A DNA stretch of 26,483 nt from Anaerolineaceae bacterium UBA5838. Its GTDB lineage: Bacteria; Chloroflexota; Anaerolineae; Anaerolineales; Anaerolineaceae. This document shows positions 22,201-26,483 of this stretch, piece after piece; within the stretch, counting starts at the first letter, position 1; each line of letters begins with the position of its first letter. The stretch lies in contig DJGU01000069.1 of the NCBI GenBank assembly GCA_002432795.1, positions 1-26,483 on the forward strand, read 5' to 3'. The notes under the pieces are model-generated. The model ran no database searches, was not told the origin of the DNA, and saw only the letters and a list, made by a program, of their open reading frames with translations. The position numbers were made by a program, and so were the translations under genes.

Positions 22201-22227
22201 CTGGTGTACACAAGCACCAGCCTTTTT
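22201..22227 (+). terminator. Intrinsic terminator of the beta-helix gene
   Basis: CTGGTG (22201-22206) pairs with CACCAG (22215-22220), followed by CC and five T residues. It lies 23 bases past the stop codon and inside the 86-base gap between convergent genes. Confidence 0.8.
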
Positions 22228-22263
22228 CAACTTTTTCAGGCAATCAGGCAAGCTGCGCCAAGC

Positions 22264-23700
22264 CTACCGCAATAGAAGCGGAAGGAATGAGCCCCACAAC
22301 CTTTCAGTTTCATATGCCCCAATATCGCAGGTGGCTGTGCCGTCTCCATCGCCATCCAGCGGGCGAGGGAATCCGCGTTGATCGGTGGAAGGGGGAGAAA
22401 CAGTGTTGCCAGCGTCAATTGCCGGAGAGCCGAACAATAGGGCGTGCGTTTGCGTTGGTCCGCCGTTGGAACCCAGGGGAGCAATCTGTGGGTCCTGCCC
22501 GGTGATATCCCCCTCTGCCTCAAAGCTGCAAGTGCCTACCGCTTCAACCAGGTTATAGCCTGCAGATAAAAGCGTTCCACCACTCCAAAGCGCACAATCA
22601 TGAAGCGGCGCTGCATTATGGTCAATATTATTGGCAATGATGGTCTGATAGACATCTGCCTCACAGCCGCTGCTGTAACAAAAAATCCCACCGGCATTAC
22701 CGTAATCGTCGCCATCGGCATCGGCGACGTTGTCAACTACGGTTGAATGGGCAATAGAGGTTACAACGCGGGTATTTATACCACCGCCATATTTATTTGC
22801 AGCATTGCCGCTGATCGTACTGTTCGTGATCGTCAGGCTTCGACCTTCCGACATCGCGACACCACCCCCCTCCACCGCTGCCAGATTTCCTGCAACCAGG
22901 CTGTGGTCAAGTATTAATATGGAGGTGTCCCCGATAACGTAGATCCCACCGCCAGTGCCTGAAGAATTCTCTGACAAACTGGTTTCAATCATGGAAAGCC
23001 TTGAATCGTAGCAATACACACCGCCGCCAGGACGATTTTCTTCCGTACCATTATTTATGATGGAACTCTCAGAAATCTCAACCTCACTGTCATACAAGTA
23101 AATACCCCCACCCCCTTCAGCAGCAGTATTGATTGTCACCAAGGTATTGTCAAGTGTCAGAGCACAGTTATCACTATAAATCCCTCCGCCATAACTGGTA
23201 CCCCTGTTAAATCTGATGATGACATTGTTGAGGGTCAGCGTACTGTCAGTACAACTAACCCCACCGCCCAAATTTCCATGTCCGTAACTGATAGTCAGAC
23301 CGGAGATGGTAACATCTGCCCCATTTTGAACATCAAAAATCCGATCATCAGTAAAAGCCTGGGCATCAACGAGTGTCTGTCCTGCGCCTGCGCCGCTGAT
23401 GGTCGTATCCGAAAAAATGTCCAGATCACCTGATACGCCAGTGTCATCAGACCCAACTCGTGTAAGAGCGTAAGTTCCTGCGGGTAAAACGATGGTTGAG
23501 GCTTCGGGATAAAAATTTGCTTTATAGACCGCATCCCTTAATGAGCAGTGCGCATCACATTCTTCATCAAACTCATCCAAAAAAGTGGTGACCATCAGCG
23601 TTTCTGCCCTGGCGGTGTTGACCGGTCCGACCGCGGAGAGGGCCAGGCAAATGCCGAGCACCAACAAGGCTCGAATAAAGAAGTGTTTGTGAGATTTCAT
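22264..23700 (-). CDS. Secreted CSLREA beta-helix protein with choice-of-anchor Q-like region
   Basis: 478 residues. The signal peptide (about 1-32) ends at ARA. A CSLREA region follows (CDAHCSLRDAVYKAN). Residues about 75-365 are a Gly-rich parallel beta-helix with repeated GGGI/GGGV turns (YGGGIYSDNCALTLDNT, GGGIYLYDSEVEISESS) like polymorphic outer-membrane and adhesin proteins. Residues about 405-465 carry NGGPTQTHALLFGSPAIDAG and DQRGFPRPLDGDGDGT...CDIGAYE, the conserved segment that commonly ends such proteins (choice-of-anchor Q type). The last residues are WGSFLPLLLR. An extracellular adhesive or structural role is likely; no enzyme motif is seen. It converges on the previous gene, and GAAAGGGAAAACG precedes its ATG. 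Confidence 0.88.
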   Translation of the reverse strand: MKSHKHFFIRALLVLGICLALSAVGPVNTARAETLMVTTFLDEFDEECDAHCSLRDAVYKANFYPEASTIVLPAGTYALTRVGSDDTGVSGDLDIFSDTTISGAGAGQTLVDAQAFTDDRIFDVQNGADVTISGLTISYGHGNLGGGVSCTDSTLTLNNVIIRFNRGTSYGGGIYSDNCALTLDNTLVTINTAAEGGGGIYLYDSEVEISESSIINNGTEENRPGGGVYCYDSRLSMIETSLSENSSGTGGGIYVIGDTSILILDHSLVAGNLAAVEGGGVAMSEGRSLTITNSTISGNAANKYGGGINTRVVTSIAHSTVVDNVADADGDDYGNAGGIFCYSSGCEADVYQTIIANNIDHNAAPLHDCALWSGGTLLSAGYNLVEAVGTCSFEAEGDITGQDPQIAPLGSNGGPTQTHALLFGSPAIDAGNTVSPPSTDQRGFPRPLDGDGDGTATCDIGAYETERLWGSFLPLLLR

Positions 23701-23829
23701 CGTTTTCCCTTTCTTGAATCAGACTGATCGTTTAGGCCATGCTTTACAAGAATTCTGTGTCTTATGAGCAATGCTTTTGTGTTCCAAGCCAGTTAGAAAC
23801 TGCTCCGATTCAACCGGTTTGTCGAATAG

Positions 23830-25620
23830 TTACTTTATGATCATCGGCAGGAAGATGAAGGTGTCTGTGCTTCTGCTGACCACCGTTAGGGTCACGCCGG
23901 GATCGGCGTAGTCGATCTCAAACATCAGACTGCCAGGCAGGTCCGGCAGGTTTTCTATAGAAAAGTTTCCGGTTCCACTTGTGAGGTGATTTACAATGAA
24001 GAAAGTGTCACCTTCCTGCGGGGAGAAACCAGGCAGCAGGGTCACGTTCAACGTACCCGCCATGGAAGCCGCTCCGGTCACTATCAGTTGGTCGAAAAGG
24101 CTGGGGGTTGTGCCGCCCAGCTGAATCTCCAATACGCCATCTGCTTGCTGGGTGTAATCGCCATCCACAGTGATGATGCCAGCTGAGTTGCCCGGGCTGA
24201 CCGTGCCGGCGTTGACCAGGTTGGCCGTCAGTGTGCCCGAGCCAATCAGGCTGTCGCCGCTTTCCAGGAGGAGTTCATCGCCCGGGTCAAGCCTGCCGCC
24301 ATTCAGGACGATGGTAGTGTCGTCGCCATTATCCATACCCAGTGGAAATTCCAGGTTGCCTTCATTTATTTGAACATCACCGTCATTGATAAAACCTACA
24401 TTCATGGTGGTGGTCGTTGCAGGAGTGTTCTTAAAGAAAGTCCCATTATTTGTGAAAGTGACAGTCTCTCCGCCATACATTGTGGTGGTCGCATTGGCAT
24501 TGAAGGTGCCGTTATTGATAAATTCTGCAGAATTGGCTAAGGTCAGATTGCGTTTATTCCAGTTAGCGCTTGCATTATTGACCAGGGTATGCCCATCCAG
24601 AGTGAAATCGTTTTGCGAATAGACCGATGCTCCCATGGTAAAGGTTGCTGCAGAATCTACAGTTGTGGTACCAGAACCGGTCAATTTCCCTGCCTTCCAA
24701 TTGAACTGGGTAGTGATGGTCAGAGCGTTATTGTTTTGAATCTCGCCGTTATATTCCAAGTTTACCTTTGACATTGAATAGTCGTAACTCTGCGCTTCCA
24801 GGATCAATTTCCCACCATATTCAATTAAGGTTGTTTCTGGCATTTTCAAAATACCAAGACCTGTTCTGAAATAGACAACGCATGTTCCGCTGCTTGGCTG
24901 GACGAATAGATAAGTGCCAGTGTTTTCAGGCTGAGAAATTGAGCCAAATAAATTAACTGTACCTCCACGTGCATGCAGCTGATTTATACGAATTTGAGAC
25001 CCGCTGTTAAAATTAAAAATCTGCCCGGATACTACGTCATTATTACCCACAAACAAGTACTCCCCCTGAAAGATGCCTGTGTGGGCTCCACCCCGTATGA
25101 GCACTAAGCCGCCATCATAGGTTCCCGATTCAGCACTGCTAACCGTTCCTGCATTATTAAAGGTTGAATAGATGAATAAGTCTCCTGTACCCAGTTTGGT
25201 GATACTGCCTGAGGATCCAACATTCACAACGCCACCTGAAGTAAAAATATTGATATAGATCAAAGAGGCCGCGGTATTGGCAGTCACATTGCCGTCAATC
25301 GTCCAGGCAGCAGCATTTACAGCTGAACCATTTAGAATGGTCAGGTTTGCCCCATTGTCTATGGTAATTGCATTTACGGCGACACTTTGGGTTTCACCAA
25401 TGGTCGGCTGGTTGGGCGTCCCGCTTGAGATGGACACGTCATCTTCCGTTTCTGGCACATGTCCACAATTCCAATTTGCAATTGTGAACCAATCAATACT
25501 TGTATCCCCTTCCCAAACACAGTCTGCCGCTTGTACAGGTTTGTTTGCGCCGGCCAGGAAACTTAAAGCAAGTGCCAGAATCAGGATGGTTCTAAGGGTA
25601 ATGCAAAGGGACCTTCTCAT
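23830..25620 (-). CDS. Secreted autotransporter-like beta-solenoid protein
   Basis: 596 residues. The signal peptide (about 1-31) ends at VQA. Residues 34-60 (CVWEGDTSIDWFTIANWNCG) form a Cys/Trp-rich cap found at the head of such solenoids. Residues about 70-460 are repeating strands with T-N-G turns (FINNGTFNANATTTM, FTNNGTFFKN, FINDGDVQINEGN). Residues about 460-530 (GSGTLTANLVNAGTVSPGNSAG...DYTQQADGVLEIQLGG) match the autotransporter-associated passenger repeat, but there is no C-terminal membrane beta-barrel. It ends in FIFLPMIIK. The family is normally linked to diderm autotransporters, so its presence with an alternative C-terminal tail is notable. AAGGAG precedes the ATG. Confidence 0.85.
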   Translation of the reverse strand: MRRSLCITLRTILILALALSFLAGANKPVQAADCVWEGDTSIDWFTIANWNCGHVPETEDDVSISSGTPNQPTIGETQSVAVNAITIDNGANLTILNGSAVNAAAWTIDGNVTANTAASLIYINIFTSGGVVNVGSSGSITKLGTGDLFIYSTFNNAGTVSSAESGTYDGGLVLIRGGAHTGIFQGEYLFVGNNDVVSGQIFNFNSGSQIRINQLHARGGTVNLFGSISQPENTGTYLFVQPSSGTCVVYFRTGLGILKMPETTLIEYGGKLILEAQSYDYSMSKVNLEYNGEIQNNNALTITTQFNWKAGKLTGSGTTTVDSAATFTMGASVYSQNDFTLDGHTLVNNASANWNKRNLTLANSAEFINNGTFNANATTTMYGGETVTFTNNGTFFKNTPATTTTMNVGFINDGDVQINEGNLEFPLGMDNGDDTTIVLNGGRLDPGDELLLESGDSLIGSGTLTANLVNAGTVSPGNSAGIITVDGDYTQQADGVLEIQLGGTTPSLFDQLIVTGAASMAGTLNVTLLPGFSPQEGDTFFIVNHLTSGTGNFSIENLPDLPGSLMFEIDYADPGVTLTVVSRSTDTFIFLPMIIK

Positions 25621-26007
25621 GACGACTCCTTTTTGTTACTTATAAAGTTGTGACGGTAATCTTAGCGGTTTCACTCATCAAGCATGGAAATTAAGCATAT
25701 AGTGATTTAATACAGTAACTCCTTGTTAACGGATAAGAAACAGCAGGCCTAACTTTTCAATTTTTAAGAAGGGTTTGGAACTGATGGCAATAATTTTACT
25801 ATATTTCGAGCAGATGGTGGAATATTGTCTTGAATTCTCAAAAAATGTTGCTCTTGAAAATATGAAGATTTTCCCAGTTAATAGCCCAGCTAAATGGCTA
25901 CCCACGTCTGCCCTCAATTGGAGCGGGATTGAAAGACCACTGATAGAATGAGTCGGTAGTCATTTTTGACTTAGTCTTCTTAATTACCAGGAATTGTGAA
26001 CTTAAAT
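25621..26007. other. Intergenic stretch, nothing recognised
   Basis: AT-rich leader of the solenoid gene and beyond. A short hairpin TAGCC...GGCTA lies near 25881-25902. No gene, RNA or promoter with both hexamers could be supported. Confidence 0.5.
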
Positions 26008-26066
26008 ATTCACCCCCTCCAGCGCAGCGCAGGGAGGGGGGATAGGGGGGTGGGTCAGTTTGGATC
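26008..26066. repeat. MITE-like CACCCCCTCCAGCG repeat, copy 1 (short)
   Basis: It begins ATTCACCCCCTCCAGCGCAGCG and ends GGGGGGTGGGTCAGTTTGGATC. The C-rich left end and G-rich right end are complementary. Compared with copies 2 and 3 it lacks an internal segment of about 35 bases containing AGATCC...TGTAGCGCAGCGAAA. Confidence 0.75.
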
Positions 26067-26127
26067 AAACCAACACAAAATCCAAAATCTGATCTTGTCA
26101 ATCTGACTGGATTGAAATTTCGTAATC

Positions 26128-26219
26128 ATTCACCCCCTCCAGCGCAGCGTTGGTCGCAGATCCGTGTAGCGCAGCGAAAAGGAGACGGCGGAATTAAGGG
26201 GGCTGGGTCAGTTTGGATC
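26128..26219. repeat. MITE-like CACCCCCTCCAGCG repeat, copy 2
   Basis: Same ends as copy 1, with ATTCACCCCCTCCAGCGCAGCG at the left and GGGCTGGGTCAGTTTGGATC at the right, and the inner segment GGTCGCAGATCCGTGTAGCG. It is in the same orientation, 120 bases start to start from copy 1. Confidence 0.75.
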
Positions 26220-26290
26220 GAAACCGAAAACCTGCACAATATTTCTTAGGATGAATTAGCGAAATTGAATTTTTTTACGACTAACGCTTT

Positions 26291-26315
26291 GCCGGGTTGA
26301 AAAACACAACCCGGC
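26291..26315. repeat. Palindrome GCCGGGTTG...CAACCCGGC
   Basis: GCCGGGTTG (26291-26299) and CAACCCGGC (26307-26315) are perfect inverted copies around a 7-base A-rich loop, followed by CTACGGGGG. It resembles an intrinsic terminator without the T tract, and sits between two copies of the MITE-like repeat. Confidence 0.75.
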
Positions 26316-26356
26316 CTACGGGGGCGCCATCACCCACCACCTACCACCTACCGTCT

Positions 26357-26444
26357 TTCACCCCCTCCAGCGAAGCGGAAGGTCGAAGATCCTTGTAGCG
26401 CAGCGAAAGGGAAGTGGGGGAAGGGGGGTGGGTTAGTTCTGATC
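26357..26444. repeat. MITE-like CACCCCCTCCAGCG repeat, copy 3
   Basis: It begins TTCACCCCCTCCAGCGAAGCG, contains GGTCGAAGATCCTTGTAGCG (compare copy 2) and ends GGGGGGTGGGTTAGTTCTGATC. It is the most diverged copy at the right end. Confidence 0.75.
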
Positions 26445-26483
26445 AAGAAAACTAATCCTGAGATGGCACGTCAACATAATTTC

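Noticed and set aside
25726..26101. Minus-strand frames of 63 and 67 codons near the right edge
   Set aside because: One runs through the MITE-like repeat and the other is AT-rich with no domain or start signal.
26008..26444. CRISPR array in the right-hand repeats
   Set aside because: Three diverged copies of 59-92 bases with uneven gaps and pairing ends; no uniform short repeats, spacers or cas genes.

Overview
The window looks like a piece of a Chloroflexota genome, most likely class Anaerolineae. This is inference from gene content: secreted CSLREA-type beta-helix proteins ending in a short LP-hydrophobic-K/R tail, Pro/Thr/Glu-rich lipoprotein linkers, many two-component ABC exporters, and intergenic gaps packed with short palindromic dispersed repeats. 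No rRNA, tRNA, CRISPR array, phage gene or complete insertion sequence was found; the only transposase-like gene is a RAYT.

Layout. 1-1450: the 3' end of a YigZ/IMPACT gene, a repeat-filled gap with a nested palindromic element, and a RAYT (REP-associated tyrosine transposase). 1450-3827 (minus): a papain/C39-like cysteine peptidase with a one-base stop/start overlap into an ABC exporter half-transporter. 3888-7592 (plus): a consensus promoter, a cobalamin riboswitch with a terminator platform, then a BtuF-, BtuC- and BtuD-like B12 uptake operon. 7608-10310 (minus): a structured leader RNA, a soluble PRC + MgtE-N + CBS protein and an atypical NRAMP carrier, read here as a Mg2+ (or other divalent metal) uptake pair with its sensor on a separate polypeptide. 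10311-11041: a cluster of palindromic repeats. 11042-15576 (minus): a promoter, a heterodimeric ABC exporter with one degenerate ATP site, and a TIM-barrel enzyme resembling DUF692/MNIO oxidases. 15622-16389: an Est30-like esterase. 16390-17547: a second repeat-rich gap. 17596-18528: a lipoprotein. 18698-19876: an alpha-oxoamine synthase closest by motif to serine palmitoyltransferase. 20393-25620: three large secreted beta-helix/beta-solenoid proteins sharing one C-terminal tail. 25621-26483: a third repeat field with three copies of a MITE-like unit.

The most notable observations are the split MgtE-sensor/NRAMP operon with its unexplained structured leader, the shared C-terminal tail of the three secreted proteins (a possible sorting signal), the MNIO-like enzyme joined to an asymmetric exporter, the peptidase-exporter pair, and the nested palindromes beside the RAYT. 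All family assignments were made by reading motifs; no database search was run.
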